Under the pieces are notes generated by a model. It ran no database searches. It worked only from the letters and a program-made list of their open reading frames with translations, and was not told where the DNA came from. From Dendrocalamus latiflorus (taxonomy: Eukaryota; Streptophyta; Magnoliopsida; Poales; Poaceae), in assembly GCA_017311315.1 (NCBI GenBank), contig CM029644.1, positions 31,949,606 through 32,013,605 on the forward strand: DNA of 64,000 bases. Direction: 5' to 3'. Shown piece after piece: positions 21,700 to 36,344 of the stretch. Position numbers and translations under genes: made by a program. Each line of letters starts with the position of its first letter. The first letter of the stretch is position 1.

Positions 21700-24090
21700 A
21701 ACATGACTATTGCCCTGGCCCATTTCTGTTTCGGCACCGTGCCGTGCGGCTGCCCACCGCCGGAGGAATTCCCCAACGACGTCCGTCCGTCCGACCGTCC
21801 GTCCATGGGAAGGACGATGAATGGCTAGGCCCAGGATCAACCGCGCTTCTGTTAAAACGGGGGCTCCACCTGTCTGTCTTTGGCTCTTCTTTACTCTTTC
21901 GCTTCCATTTGGCTGTAACTTCTAAGTGGAAATTCAGGGTTCTTTTTTCGCTAGTTCGTACGGGCTAGCTTGTTCTTTCTTGCAAACCAAATGGCTGATT
22001 CAACCCGAAGTGGCATCATGTTGTCTGGCTGAGGTCCCGCTTATTTTAGCTTAAGTTTTTGTTTTCTAATTTATTTTTTACTATTTCTAAATTTTATCTT
22101 TTTCTAGTTTTTTCTAGTTTTTTTTGTCGGTTCTTTTTTCTATATTGGTTTGTATTGTCCATGATAGGTTAACATGTTTTTTCTATTTCTATTTTTTAAA
22201 ATTTAATTACGCCAAAGAATCTATCATCAGTTACAGTATAATTTCAGTCATAAAGTATCTTATTTCAAACCAACTGAACGGCACTTAAATGACTGCTTTG
22301 AATCTCAACGTCTATATGTTGGTATTTGGAGAAATTCGGGGGTTTGACAGGGAGACCTCGGAGCAAATATTTCTTTTAGTGAACGGTTGAACAAATTTAG
22401 GTTTACTGAAAAAAAGTAGCTGAAACTATTTTGCTTATTTATTACCTAAGATTTTATTGGTGGTTTATACACTCTTTTTGGAGAATCGAGACGAGGGCAA
22501 GAGGTTAAGAAGGTAAATATGGGGGGGAAAATGCTCCATATAGTTACTCACTGTGCTAAACTACTCCATATGCTTCTCTTGTTGATATGCAAGTCAATTG
22601 GTTCTTCCACTAACTTGAAAGTAATACTAAAGCCTTGAAAACTTAGCAGTGAAAACTTGTTCCAAATAACTGATTAAAAGCTAAAGGTAGATATCAGTTG
22701 AAAAAAAATAGCGCATGTGGGGCACCGTGGAAATTTATTAGAGGGAGATGGTTGTGAAAGTTGATAGCTGCTAATGTTTATCCACCCAACATGGAAGTTG
22801 TGATGGGCGACCACCACCTGATTATAAGATGATTTGTGGATGCGAACAATTGAAATGCTACAGGCAACTTTCTGATAGCAACTCGCAAGTTGACCAATTC
22901 CAGGGAAAATAAATTGTAGTACAGGGTGCGATGTGATGTTTCTCTTTGCCTTTATTGTTTTATCTAGTAGAGATGAAATGAGGAAAATTGAAAGCTTGTT
23001 TGGAACATGGCAGTTTTGCCCTGATTTTTTTAATTTACATTTTTCTCGAATAAACAAATATGACTGCTTTTTTGCCGCCGTTTCGAAGTGATCTATCAGG
23101 ATATTCCTTTAGAAGCGGTTTATCGGCTTTTGATTTGTTCGCACGATCATCTACATTGAGATCAAAAGATATAAGCCACAACCGAAAAGAACATATGTCT
23201 TCCTAACTTTGAATGTGTTTCGAAAACTAGAAAGCTTAAGATACCAGTCCATTAATTCATAGCATTGGAATGAATTTGGACATTACTTAAAATTGAATGT
23301 GGTCCACAAACGTTTTAGTTGTTGTTTCAGATATCCACTCCATGTGGATGTAAATCAAACTTAACCCCTATCAAAATCGCTTTAAATTTTCCACCGTAAA
23401 CAAAAATCATAACCATCTCTGATACAAACTATTTCGAGTTAGTATTTTTATTCACAAACCAAATTTGTATCACTGTACATTATTTGAATCCCTAAAAGGA
23501 GATTTTACTTGGATGGAAATGCCCCATCAAACAAGTGTTACTATGGGACTTAATGACCTGACAAAATTCAAGGTTGTAACCAAATTCATCGTGACACCAA
23601 GGATAAAAAAATCGGTGGTAATCGGTTGTACCCGTCCAGACCGTAAAAAAAATACCGGCCCAAAAAACCTCTGAATTTAAAACTTGAATTTAAATTGATG
23701 AATAGTAATGCTGGGTGGTAACGGCGGAAAGCCGACAAAATTCAAGTTTTGAGTATAAGATCTCGCTTTAAACGGTTTTAGCTTTTTGGCTTCTAAATTT
23801 CGGCCTTTTGGTTTTTTCTCTTACTTCTTTGCATTGTCTCAAAAGATATATTGGCGTTTTCCAAATTTGGTATTTTTGTATTTTTAACTCACAAAAGCTA
23901 ATAGCCGCTACAATGCTTTGCAGCCATAATACACATAAAAGAGCCATAAACTGGGGCTTATAAGCCCTTTGGAGCAGGAGCCTCGCTCCAAGTGGCTGTG
24001 GTTTCTAGCTGTTGGTTGAAATTATGCTATAGTGAATGTTAGCTTTTTCTGATTTATTTAATTAAAAAATAAAGGAAAAAGAAAAACACC
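21700..24090. other. repeat-rich intergenic DNA
   Basis: No gene was recognised. It holds several worn MITE-like pieces: 22130-22255 (related to 16430-16560), 23098-23190 (weakly like 6885-7015) and 23880-24000 (GGGGCTTATAAGCCC). The open frames are short and carry no familiar motif. Confidence 0.4.
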
Positions 24091-24096
24091 ATTATA

Positions 24097-24272
24097 TCAT
24101 TACTATTATAAAAGAATGCGTTAGTCATTGTATGTCCATTCTCCTCCAACCATTTTATTCTCTTAACTTCTTATCATTCTTCACTTTCCAACCAATCAGA
24201 GCAACTCTCTTATATAACACGATTCTCTATATATTTAATGAGTTTCGTTACAACGCATGTGTATATAACTAG
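24097..24272. mobile_element. short Helitron-like element
   Basis: It starts TCATTACTATTATAAAAG and ends CGTTACAACGCATGTGTATATAACTAG, with A before and T after. The TC start, CTAG end, AT insertion site and a small CGTT-AC-AACG hairpin near the 3' end match non-autonomous Helitrons of grasses, whose usual end resembles CGTTGCAACGCACGGGC. At 176 bp it is only a remnant or deletion derivative. Confidence 0.55.
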
Positions 24273-24931
24273 TCTCTACAAACAACGCAAAAGAAGAAAA
24301 AATAACTAAAATTAAAAAGCGAATATGTTCATTCTAACTTTTTGTCTTGTGAAAATTTAGAAGCCGGAGCCAAGCGGGCCTTGACCACCTCCCCCAAACG
24401 GACGCACAAACGCACTAAAATTTCATCCTGAAAGGAAGGAAGGAACATTCCAATTATTCGCCAGTGAAAAGCCGGGCCGGGGAAAGGAAAAGGAAACCAT
24501 CAACGAACAAACAAGCTTGGACGCCACCGCCGCGCCCACCGGGTCTACCAAACGGGAGGGAGCAAACGCAAGAGAGAGAAGAAGGCGGCCGCAAAAAGCT
24601 TTGCAGAAAATAAAAAAAAATATTTCTCGCGTGCGAGGAAACCTCGAGACGCCGACGACGCGAGGGAGCGAAGGAGGGGAGGGCAGAGGGGAGAGAGGGA
24701 GAGAGAGAGGGAGAGCGAACGGTCACACGGGCGGCCCGACCGAATCTCGCGATCCCCAATCCGGAGGCATCCGATTCGTCCGTCGATTCGGGCGACAGCG
24801 GCGGCGGCGGCGGCGAGAGATCCCGCCGATCGGGGAGCTCGGGGGTCGGATTCGAGCTGCGATTTGGGGCTCCTGAGCTCGGCGGAGGTGGGCTGGTAGG
24901 TGGGGCCGCGGCCGGGCGGGTGTCTGGGTGG

Positions 24932-27900
24932 ATGCTGTCGGTGAGGAGGCGGCAGGGGGATGCGCGCGGCTTAGGGTCCCGGGGCTCCGCCGCGGGCGGC
25001 ATGGAGGACGCGGAGCTCGAGGAGGGGGAGGCCTGCGGCGACGACACCGCCTTCGTCGACCCCGACGTCGCGCTCTCTTACATTGTGAGTGGTCTCGCGC
25101 AATGTTCGCGGCGTTACGCCGTTGTCTGGTTCGGCGCGGTTTCGATGCTTATTTGCTAGATGTAGCATACCAATTTAGTGCCGTGAGTGGTTTGATCGGT
25201 CCAATTTGCGGGCATGCCTTGTTTGATTCTCATGCTTCGTAGGAGTGATGCTACGCTAGCACTGGAACCGATTGCATTGGTGGATCATTTAAAGCTTACC
25301 CGATTTGTTGATTTGGTTGATGGGCTACTGGAAACAATTGCATTGCTGGATCATTTAAAGTTTGCTCAATTTGTCGCTTGGTTGATGGTGATGACGCTAA
25401 ATTTGTCAAGTAAATGCTTTGATAACGCTCGATGTTATGGAAGAAAAAGCGAGTATCTTAGTTGGTTTGTGGTGTTAGTTTGGTATACCAGTAGTAGTTT
25501 GGCCAGTCTCTATTTGAGATTAGACTGTTCCTTTTTATTGGAAAACATAAAAAAATCTTCTGTGATTGGGGGTCAATTCCCTGTCCCTTTTTTAACTACT
25601 AGGATAAATTCGTGGTAATGGTACTTGGATAAGTTTCTACAGGGACAGTGGGATTACGTGCTTCCTCGAGTGTCTTTTGGTATTCATGGATCCAATAATG
25701 CTCCTATGCCTATGTGTCTTTGTTCTGAGTTTAAGGTCAACAGTTGCTTCATAGCTAATTAGTTCACACACTCAAAATTTCGAACTTCAAACTTTCAATT
25801 TATGCTGTGTGCCTGTATATCTGAAAAAGGGGAAGAAAAACAGAGGCAGAAATATCGAAGCCTTTGGTTGACAATTTTTTGTTTGAAGGCAGTGTGCCTT
25901 GTAATTTACTTCAGAAATGCTTATTTGGAATGATGAAAGGGATCAGTATATCTCTAGTCTTCTCTCATGTAGTTTATCGTTTTTAGGACGACTAGCAATG
26001 TGAATGAAATGGCCACTAGTATCTTTAGTTTGACGATCATATACTGTATAATGTACCAAAAATCAAATTTGCTGTCATCATTCTTTTTGGTGTTCATTTT
26101 GTTTTAGGACGAAAAACTCCAAGATGTACTGGGCCATTTTCAGAAGGACTTTGAAGGAGGTGTGTCTGCAGAGAATTTAGGTGAGGATATGTTGAGCTGT
26201 TGCTGCAGTCAGCTTGATTTGGGTTCATTCTAAAGAAACATTAAACGGGACACTAATCTTTGACAGGATCGAAATTTGGTGGATATGGTTCATTTTTGCC
26301 TACATACCAGCGTTCTCCTCCGCCCCAAACTAGAAGTCCACCTAAGGTGACAAACATTAGCTCAAGATCTCCTTATCACCAGTCTTCTGAGGTGCTTAAG
26401 TTAGTTTTGGCTGTAAACATGTACTGTTTTAGAACAGCGTTCTGGTGAACATGCACTCGCATGGCATTGATGATGTAATGATTTATAATGTAGGGCATGT
26501 CTCAGAACCCTTCGGCTGTGGCAGTTCCATCTGTTTCCCAGAATAATGGTTCCGTGGTGCCTTTTTCGGGCAATTCAAGTAAAAAGGAGATTTGTCAAAG
26601 CACAAAGGCTGAAAAGGGCTCTAGCATTCATGATTCCTTGAATGGACCATCTAAGTGTGGTGACCAGAATAGATTTAAAGTCCGGATTAAAGTTGGTTCT
26701 GAAAATGTCCTGGCAAGAAATAACGCAGCTATTTACAGTGGTTTGGGCCTTGATATTTCTTCTCCTTCATCCATGGAGGATAGCCCTGATGGCTGTGGGA
26801 GCCTCTCCCTGGAATTTAACAATGTGCCACCTGAATCTCCCCGGACCATTCTTCAGGTAAATTATTGCATGATCACTGTTTAGCTCTTGGTAGTTATATT
26901 TCATTATGCATGGTTCAAAGGGTGAATAACTGCTTTCATTCTCTAAATGATCGAACAGATCATGACATGCTTTTCAGTTCCTGGAGGGTTCTTGTTATCC
27001 CCTCTGCGGGGTGATGTTTTGCAACTGACAAGAAAGGTTGTGCCTTCATCAAAGAAATGGAAAAGAGTTGTGGGCGTTGAAAATGTACAAGAAGCATATG
27101 AAGGCCATGTGGCTAAGAAAATGAAACCTGATGATAAGAAAAAGAAATCCATAGATACGAAGAGGTCAAAAAACAAAAATGATATTAGTGCACTTATGAA
27201 AAAGGAGATAGATATAGAAACACCTGCTGGTCAAAAGATAGTATCGGAAGCTTTCAACATACCATTGCTGTCTAGTTCCAGAACCACGGAGGTGAAGGAT
27301 GAGAGTCAATTTGAAGAGGAACCAACAGGAAACACTTTGGAAGGAAATAAAGATGCCCGATTGAAAGAATGGGCCATCAACAGTGACTTCATGACAATCC
27401 AAGCTGAAACTGTCAAGGCAGAGGCAACGGAATGTTTAGAAAACGGTGGTTTTGGCAGTTCAGAAATGGATTTTTCAGCAGCAAAGGGGGAACTGAAACC
27501 CAAGACAGAAAAGACAGAGATAACTTTAGAAGAAAGGAATACAACTAATGACAAAAACTTTCTGTTGGATAGGAAGCAAGAAAGAAAAATAAAACCTGAG
27601 AGTAAATGCAATGCCGCTGGAGTTAACTTTGAAGGTAACAAGGTTACAAATGAAAGAGCTTCTGCTGTTTGCAGGAGCATGAGAAAGGTTCCTAATAAAG
27701 AAACTTTACTTTATGATACGAATGGAGAAAATAAATCCAAGAGTGAGGTCAAAAGAATGCAGAGGGAACAAAAGACGAATGCTTCAACATCTTCTGATTT
27801 CCTGGAGGATGACAAGGGTGTTCATTCTTCAGCTGCAGTCAAAGAGAGGAAAAATGATTCTCAATCCAGATCTAGCCATTCCGGAAAGAAACCCAAAGCA

Positions 27901-30900
27901 AAATTACATAGAGATGTTCAGGACAACTTACCTGAAGGATCTTACGGTGACAAGGAGCAGGATATGTTGGAGAATGGAAGTGGCTTGGGAGAGCTGCGGT
28001 CAAAGGAAAAATCTTGGAAGAATGACAGTGAAAGGGATTCTGATATGCCTGGGACATCAAAGAGGGATACTTCATCTAGTGTAAGGCATGATAGACATAC
28101 AGCTTCTGAGGATCAGAAGATGCATATACCTCCATCTGCCAGTGTATCAACTACAAATGCAGCTCCTGCACTTCCTGCCCCAGTCGTGATAGAGGAACAC
28201 TGGGTATGCTGTGACATATGCGAGAGATGGCGTCTCCTACCATATGAGATGAATCCCTCTAATCTTCCAAAGAAGTGGAAATGTAGCATGCAACTGTGGC
28301 TGTAAGTTCAAGTTCATACATACAATGTGGCTTTTTTTGGGTGTTTTTTATCTTCAGTCCTGTTTGTTTGCTGCCTCTTTTCTTATTTCTTTCTCCCAAT
28401 GAGTGTATCAGTACGTAGCATGTAACCAGCGGCACCTTATCCATCAGGAGTTGTTTGGTTTGACTGCTTTTAAACTACTACACTTGTATTAGATGTGAAA
28501 TTTTGTTTCCACTCAACCTAAACACAAGCAATGTGTTTTTTATGGATTAGCTGCATTCTGATAAATTTTAGGATTGGAATTTATATAGATCTTGTTGCAT
28601 GGGTTTTTTTTTTGTGCCTTACTATATTACACAAGCAATAGCATGTGTTTTTATGCCGTTGCTATCTTCAAATTGTCTGTCAGGTGATATCTTGCAATAC
28701 ATGAACAATATAATATTTCTCCATGTTCATAAGTTGATGAACACTGTTTGTTCCTTGCTGAAAAGCTATAGTTTTAAACTTTTGCAGACCTGGGATGAAT
28801 AGGTGTGACGTTAGTGAGGATGAGACTATGAATGCTCTGAATGAACTTTATGTCATTCCTGCCCCTGCCAATGGTATTCCTTCAGTTGGTCATCCTCATG
28901 TTGCTTCTGCAGGGCTAGCAACAGCCAGCACTTTCAATATAAATGGACATGTTGAACAGAGTAGGGAAAGGAAAAATGCTCTGCGTGATGGAAATGGTTT
29001 GGTTGATGATTCTCACCCAACACAAGCTTCAGTTTATCTAACGAGCAACCAACATGTTTCTACTAGAAGTAAAAGTATTGCTGATGGTAACCACTATCCA
29101 ATCGAGAGAGATTCTGTGAGCAAATCAACTGGCCTTTTCACTGAAAAGAAAAAGTCCAAGAACAAGAATCGTGTTAGCTATTCTGATGGAGGTTCTGTTA
29201 TCATTCTTCCTTCTACTATTTCAGTCCTATATGATACACTATTTCGTGTATATTTTCACTACATGTTGTATCAATTATTTACATTTCTTTGCTGGCATAT
29301 TTCCTTATTCAAATACAGGAGATCTTGTGGAAAGATCCAAGAAGCATTCAAAAGTAAAAAGCAGGAGAGCGATGGATCATGATGAATATAAAACTTCTAA
29401 GAAAATTAAAAAGGAGCGGCATCGTTCTGGCAGAGATTGGAACCCTGGATGTGATTTAGCTAGTGGAGACATTCCTGACGAGGCCAAGGCTTTGCCTGCA
29501 AAGGCAACAACCTTAAAGAGTTCGAGTGAAAGGAGCGATGTTTCTTCATCAAAGCAAAAACACATTTCGAGGTACAATCCTTTGGAGAAATCCAAGAGAG
29601 CTAAGGATGAGGATATAGTTTTCCCTGAAGATGAGAACAAGGAACATTTTTACCCCTCAGATGTACAAAGAGCAGATTTGTCTAGTAAGAAGAGGATAGT
29701 GAACGAATGGGAGGAGAGTCAGCACAATTCAACAGCTCTGGTGAGCCAAGGAACTACATTGAACCACAGCTCTGCTGCCAAGGAAACTTATAAGGATCAA
29801 AACTTAAAGGAAACGAAGTCAAAGTTAACGAAGTCCGAAGAACTGTTTTCATTGATGGATTCCAAATCAGTTAAAGTTGTGCATTCTAATCAGATTTTGT
29901 CTCATAATGGGGGGCATCTAAACAATGAGCTAGTTGAGGATAACACACCTTTTGCTGGTAAAAGAGGTCTGCCCGAACTATTAGAAAATCGACCTTCTGA
30001 GCAGGCTTTGGACTTGGCTGAACCCACTTCTAGTGGTGTGGCCTACTTTCAGACTACAGCTGTAACTTCAAGTTCTTCAAAGGCTTCAGACCCACAAAAA
30101 AAGATACAAAACTCTCAAGTTGCAAAGACTTCGCCAATTGAGTCTGTTTCTTCATCACCACCAAGAAACTCTAACATTGACAAGCTCTCCCATAACATAA
30201 TATTGGGAAAGGATGGATCTCTGAATGCCAATTCAAGCACCACGCTGAGCTCGGAAAAGTATCTAAATACTGAAGTTGCCATAGTAGACAATATTCGGCA
30301 GGCTAGGAAGTCCCAGGAGTGTCTGCTTGCTAGTGAGCCTGTCTTGCATTGTTCTTCGCAAGGAAATTCTGATAAAGATGATGAACTTGTTCAGTTAACT
30401 AAAGGCCATGCCTCCGATGGGATTTCTTTGGAAAGGGGTTTGGATGATGATCTGCAGCATGCATCTGGGAGAAAGGATTCCGCTGTGAAAGGCTCCAGTG
30501 TTGCCAGAGGCTCAAACCTCTTATATTCTGGTGATAAAAATAGCTTGCACACTGATGGCTTGTCAATGCAATCTAGGACAGTAGTCCTGGATAGTAAAGT
30601 TGATTCCATTGTGCATAAGAAAAATGCATCTTCCCTCCAAGACAGAAATGGATCGATTCATTACCCTCCAGATGGAGATCCTCAACCAGAGGTGCCATCT
30701 GGAAAAGAGAAATCATATCCCAAGAGTAACAATCAAGATACACAGAAGCTCAAACCCCAAATGGCCCCCTCACCTCTGAAAGAAAGCAAACTGGAACCCC
30801 ACTCCACTCCAGTCAAATCTAATGCGTCAAAATTGACACCACCGTTAAGGCAGTGCAATGTTGAAAATGGAGGGCAACACGGTGTTGCAAAACAAGCAAT

Positions 30901-33900
30901 TTCTAATCCTGGGGACACTTCCAGCCCAGTTAGGAAGGATGGTAATTCAACTGCATATGCTCTCAAAGAAGCCCGAGATTTAAAGCACAAGGCTAATCGT
31001 TTGAAGGTTGTTCACCGTAGTTTCTCTCTTAGATGTCATGTCATGCCCATATCTATATGCTAACTTTTGCTGTGTAAGGTTCTCACCAACTTTCTCTGCA
31101 GGAAGAAGGAAAAGAACTTGAAAGTACAAGACTTTACTTTGAGGCAGCCTTAAAATTTTTGCATGTAGCGTCACTTTTGGAACCTCCTAGTATTGATGGT
31201 TTGAAACAAGGCGATGCAGCTCAAAACCTGTATTCTGATACCGCAAAACTCTGCAAGTAAGCTACACTAATATATATGATATATTGTTCCATGTGCCAGG
31301 CTATTTCATTTCTGTGGAAAAGAGGAAGCTTGATCCTTCAGGTTAAAATGTGTGCTTTGTTCTTGACCTCATGCAAATGTAAATGTTTGTTTAACAAATA
31401 ACATCGTGACTGGTTGATGGAACCGTTTCTGTGACACTGCATTCTGCCATACATTTAGATCTTCTTTTGAGCTTTGAGTTGCAATCCTCTCCTGGACTAT
31501 GTTTTTTGTCATCCTTACAAATACAGTGCATGAAGAGCCAGCATGCACTATGAATAAACACTTGGGAGCTTGTCTCCCCCAGGTTGTAAATTGGATGGTA
31601 GTGCCTGGGAGGGAGTGCTTCTTCTGCATGGCCTGACTTGGATGGGTAGTATGATCACTTGCTTAGCCTGACTGTATTCACAGCACAGTTTATGTAACAG
31701 CTACATTTGTACTACAAAATTGATTTGGTATTACTAAATGTTAGCCAATTGGATTACTCCAATCAAAGTTTAATTGATTGTGTTATCAAATTATGATCAG
31801 TAGTTGTGGACTTGCAGAGTTGTGATTTTGTGTAACAGTGCTCTTTTTTAGGAGAACAGTGCTCAAATTTGGTCACTATAATTAATTGTATTCGTTTGAT
31901 TGCCAGCTTTGTTGGTCGTGCATATGAGAAGTGCAAGAAGATGGCTGCTGCTGCTTTAGCATATAAATGTGTTGAAGTAGCTTATCTCAAGGCTGCATAC
32001 TACAAATACCCTACTGCAAGCAAGGATCGACAGGTGTTGCAGGCAATTGTACAGACTACACCAGGTACTTGACGTCTAAATGATGAAATTTAAATCACTT
32101 ATATTATCAAATCTAGCTTGCATCGTATAATTTTAAATAGTTTAAATGGTCTTGATAAAATTATTTGATTTTCTTGAAAGTTTGAAACTTTGAACCCATT
32201 ATCTTAGTCATATGCAAACATCATAATATCATCAGTTCATTTACCAATTAAGCATGGTTGAAATGATGAAACCGTGCATACAAGATTCAACTGCTGTGGC
32301 TATGCAGGTACTAGATAAGTAGATATTATTTATTCATGATTACGAGTCATCCTGTATCTGAATTGAGATACACACAAGTATTGGCCAGCATACGCTATTA
32401 ATGGATTTATTATCTGAGATGGCACTGTTATGTTTTAAACGCAAGATTTCCAACACATGTATGTATTGGGATTAGCATTGTATTTATGCTAATTTAGTTC
32501 TGTGTGATTCTTCAGAAGCTCTTTGTGCTATAAGCGTCATGTAATTATTTGGTTGTTATACTCATTTTTCACTTGAAATATGTTATATGTAGTTATAGAG
32601 AGAGTGAGAAGTAGAGCTGAAGTTAACCTGGTGGTGCTCCATCATTAAGTCATATCCAATACCCTCACATTGCTGGTGTTTCATATAACTGCATCTTTCC
32701 TAGGTGCTACCATATTGTGGTTCTTTCTTCCTGGAGCTTACTTGCTTACTCCTAATTGTTACTTTTGTAGGTGAATCACCATCATCTTCTGTCTCAGACA
32801 TTGATAATTTAAATAACAGTGGATTGTCTAAGGCCCCTTCAAGCAAGGATGCTAATTCACCCCACGTTGCTGGGAACCATTTGTTACCAGCTGTTCGCAA
32901 TCAACCACACCTGATGAGGTTACTAGCCTATGTAAGTTCAATATCCTGATTGGCAGTTCAAAAAAGTTCTCATTTATAGTCCTTTTTTATGGTTTAATTA
33001 TAGGATGAGTTCATAATCTGTTGACTGTGTAATAAGAAAAATAAAAAATGTTCATTAGTATGGTATTCCCAATCAGCTGTTCACTCTATAATCATTGTGT
33101 TTCTAGGCCTTGATGGCTTTTTCTCAAGGGTCCGAGACTCAATAGGATAGTGCAACTACAGTGGAACATATATGGTGTATCATTAATGGACTCTTTAGCT
33201 TACTCTTTAACTTATACTGCATAACCATGTTCATTGGTTGGAAATGGATTGCCAACTGATTTTGTTGCATTCCTGCTAATTATGATTTGTTAGGTTTTTT
33301 GGTTGAGATTAGTTCGGCCAATAATATGATATGCTGGATTCTTAGCAAGCTGAAAGCCTGAAATTGATGCTTTCGAATCAGAAATGGCCTTGAATTTTTA
33401 TTATTTTCTTTGTTTACCAGGATGTAGAACAGTTGGTTAGAGATTTTGTGACCTTTTTTTTTTGGGAAATGGTGATGTTGTGTGTGACGGACTGACGGTA
33501 GCTCCTGCTGCATGGCCATCGCGATGGCAGTTGTGGACCTTGTGGTTTGGTCTCAATATGGATCATAACCAATTTAAACTTCCAATCTTAACTTTGTTAG
33601 TCAGATATACTTCCAGTTGTGTTGTATGAAGCAGATTTCTTAGAATATGTTGTGCTGTACGCTTCTAATCTTGCAACCTACAGCTTTGGGAAAAAAAAGT
33701 TAATAAATTAGCAAATTGGATAGATTTTGGCAATCATAAGCAACTGGCTCTGTTTAAGGTGAACTGTCAGCTGTGTCCTAGGAAGAGTACTAATGGCTTG
33801 TTTGGCTTGATGAGTAGCCCTATTCTAGGATGGGTTGCTCCATCATTTCATGGGGGTCATCCAATGATTTTTTGTGTCATGACCTTTTTCCTCATATCAG

Positions 33901-34290
33901 TTGGTATTGATGGAATGGTGTGGTGATGAACCAACTTAATACATTCACCAAACAAGAAGGTTAGGTTTGGAATTAGGATCGGATGTTTCCATGACTAATC
34001 CATTCCTAAAACACCTCATAAATTAACACAACGCTACTTCAGTGCGTTATGGTTTATCAATGAGATTTTGGATCTGATGCTCCGCTGTTGTTTTCTCTTA
34101 GACAAACGATATCAATTGTGCCTTCGACGCAACTCGGAAATCACAGATGGCAATGGCTTCTGCTGCTGGTGACCACGAAAAGGGAATAGATGGTCTTTCT
34201 TCAGTAAGAACTGTTCTGGATTTTAACTTCCGAAGTGTGAATGATCTACTAAGACTTGTGCGGCTTTCAATGGAGTCTATCAGCTGCTGA
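24932..34290 (+). CDS. CW-type zinc-finger protein, eleven exons
   Basis: The exons are 24932-25084, 26108-26180, 26267-26391, 26494-26856, 26959-28301, 28788-29191, 29319-31006, 31102-31256, 31907-32064, 32771-32931 and 34102-34290. All introns are GT-AG and in phase, giving 1603 residues. The CW domain spans about residues 649-695 across the exon 5/6 join: HWVCCDICERWRLLP, KKWKCSM and NRCDVSEDE give the four cysteines and conserved tryptophans. In known CW domains this fold reads methylated lysine 4 of histone H3. The remainder is long, charged, K/S-rich and probably disordered, with nuclear-localisation-like KKMKPDDKKKK runs. A conserved helical C-terminus (YFEAALKFLHVASLLEP, AYKCVEVAYLKAAYYKY, about residues 1385-1480) recalls the AF4/FMR2 C-terminal region; that link is inference. 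ATG 24932 is the first ATG in frame. A second in-frame ATG at 25001 (MEDAELEEGEA) is a plausible alternative start and gives 1580 residues. Confidence 0.93.
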
Positions 34291-36340
34291 CATGTTCAGT
34301 TTCCCAGAAAATGACATCCCTAAAATAGGTGCTGTTGGATGAGCATTCCAAGTTCAAACTCACTGTCTCCAACATGCTGGTAGCATTTAGTTTATAAGTT
34401 CAACAGTGCAAAATGCAATGGTCTTCTCATTTAGGTGTGCTGGTTAATTTGTACAGGAAGTGGTTTTGAGATTCTTCTCTCTCTCTCTCTCTCTCTATTT
34501 ATTTTGGCGGCGTTCGATTCTTATACATAGTTGATAGCATCTACTTGGATGATCTGAACTCAGTGATTGAGGGAGGCAGCTGAAGATGAGCTTTGCACTG
34601 CTCAAAATTTGTGATAGTTTGGACATTGAAGGCCGCTCTTCACAGACTGCACTTGATAGCGTAATGCACAATGTTACCTGGAAAGCATCTCCTTCTCGTG
34701 CATTCTTTTTTCTACATGCTGTAAGTTATGTTGTTCACCACGGAGCTGACTTATGGTCGAAGAGTCTACCATATTTTCCTTTGGGCAGTACAAGATGATG
34801 TGTTGCCACTTAACAATTTTGATGGTATGCTTCAGTTAAGCACAAATTGAAGTTAAATACATTCTTGCCACTCCCTGAATTTTATGTCATTTTGATTCTT
34901 GAGCAGGGGATAGGACAGCAATGTCAATTAATTGTGCTAACCAAGAAATCAGCTAGTGGTGTTTCTTTTTGGTCTTGCCATAATGCCATGTCTTCTGGAT
35001 AAAGTTCAAGAAGGTACCTACCTTTTACTAAAATTTAGTTCATTATGTGTGCTGTACATATCCATGTTTGCTTGTGCTTCAAAAGAGTGTGAAATGAAAT
35101 TACTTCTTAAATGAATAGGTCTTTTAGTATTTTACAGAGTGAAAAATGACCAGTAAGAGCATTCACTGATACTAACTCATGATGACATATTCACATATAA
35201 GGCCCCTTGTGGCCTTGTTCAATATCACTGAAATAAGAATAGAACAAAACCTTGTTTCTCCTTTCTGAAATGCTTGCTACTTGTGTATAGTGACATTTTT
35301 TCTTTAGAAGCATACTTTATATGCATACAGCCAGTTGACTTAATTCTTGCAAGAGTGGTACTAGCTTTCATCCAATTTTTGTTATGTTTAATATTATAGC
35401 TAACTTCATTCTTGATTTTTGTTGTGCATTGTTTGTACTTCAAGCACATGCCGATCTTAAATTCGTAATTACATATTCTCAAGTATCTACCTTTGTTTTA
35501 AAACATTTGTAATTTTCCCCTTCTATCGTGTGATTCATAATTCTGAAACAAGCTCAAAACTTGTTCTGTTTGTCTATTTGGAAAGATCTGTAGTGTAGTT
35601 AGGATGACTTTAAAAATGTAATAGTGTACTTGAGTACTTGACATTAGTTAGCTTCACTTACCAGGAACTGCCACGGTACAAATGGCAGCTTCTGCAATGC
35701 GATGAAAATAAAGAGAATAAGTTTGTAGTTCTACTAGAAGTACTTCCACTGATGCAGTGATGGTGCCTTTTCAGGTTTCAAAGAAGAAATCACTTGGACC
35801 ATCACCTGTGTATGAACATTGTACAAAGATTTTCATGTACAGTAGGCTAACCCGTTTCTTGATTATCCATACCACGACTGTCGCCAGCACATGTACATGT
35901 ATATACCTAAAGGTTGAAATATTTGTTCTTACGTGCTGGTACACGTGTGACGCCATTGATTCTGCCAAGTGCCACGTTTTTAGTCCTCATTATTCTTCTT
36001 GCAAATGTTGTCAGCTCCACAGTTAGTTATTTAATATAATGATAGAACTAATCTAGTCCGAAAATGTGTCGCAGAATGCTAAATAAGTCCTCTGTATTCT
36101 GTACTCGTTGTAACACGACTTGCACTTCCATTTCAGTTGAGCGAAGTGATGCTAATTGCTGGCTTTTTCATTATGTAATCCTCTTATGTTGGTTCTGCTG
36201 AGCGCTGATGCTCATCCAGCAAGCAAGGCCTTTGTGCAGCAAAATCGTATCAAGAGACCCAAACAATTTTGAAATTGAGACTTCAGGTATTGCTTTCCAT
36301 TTCCATGTGCAAACATTTCTTCAAAAGTTTCATCTCCCAG
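34291..36340. other. 3' flank of the CW gene and intergenic DNA
   Basis: The 3' UTR probably covers the first few hundred bases. A (CT)n tract lies at 34477-34497. The rest is AT-rich without recognisable coding segments; the small open frames at 34586-34798 and 35757-36026 look like chance. Confidence 0.35.
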
Positions 36341-36344
36341 CCTT

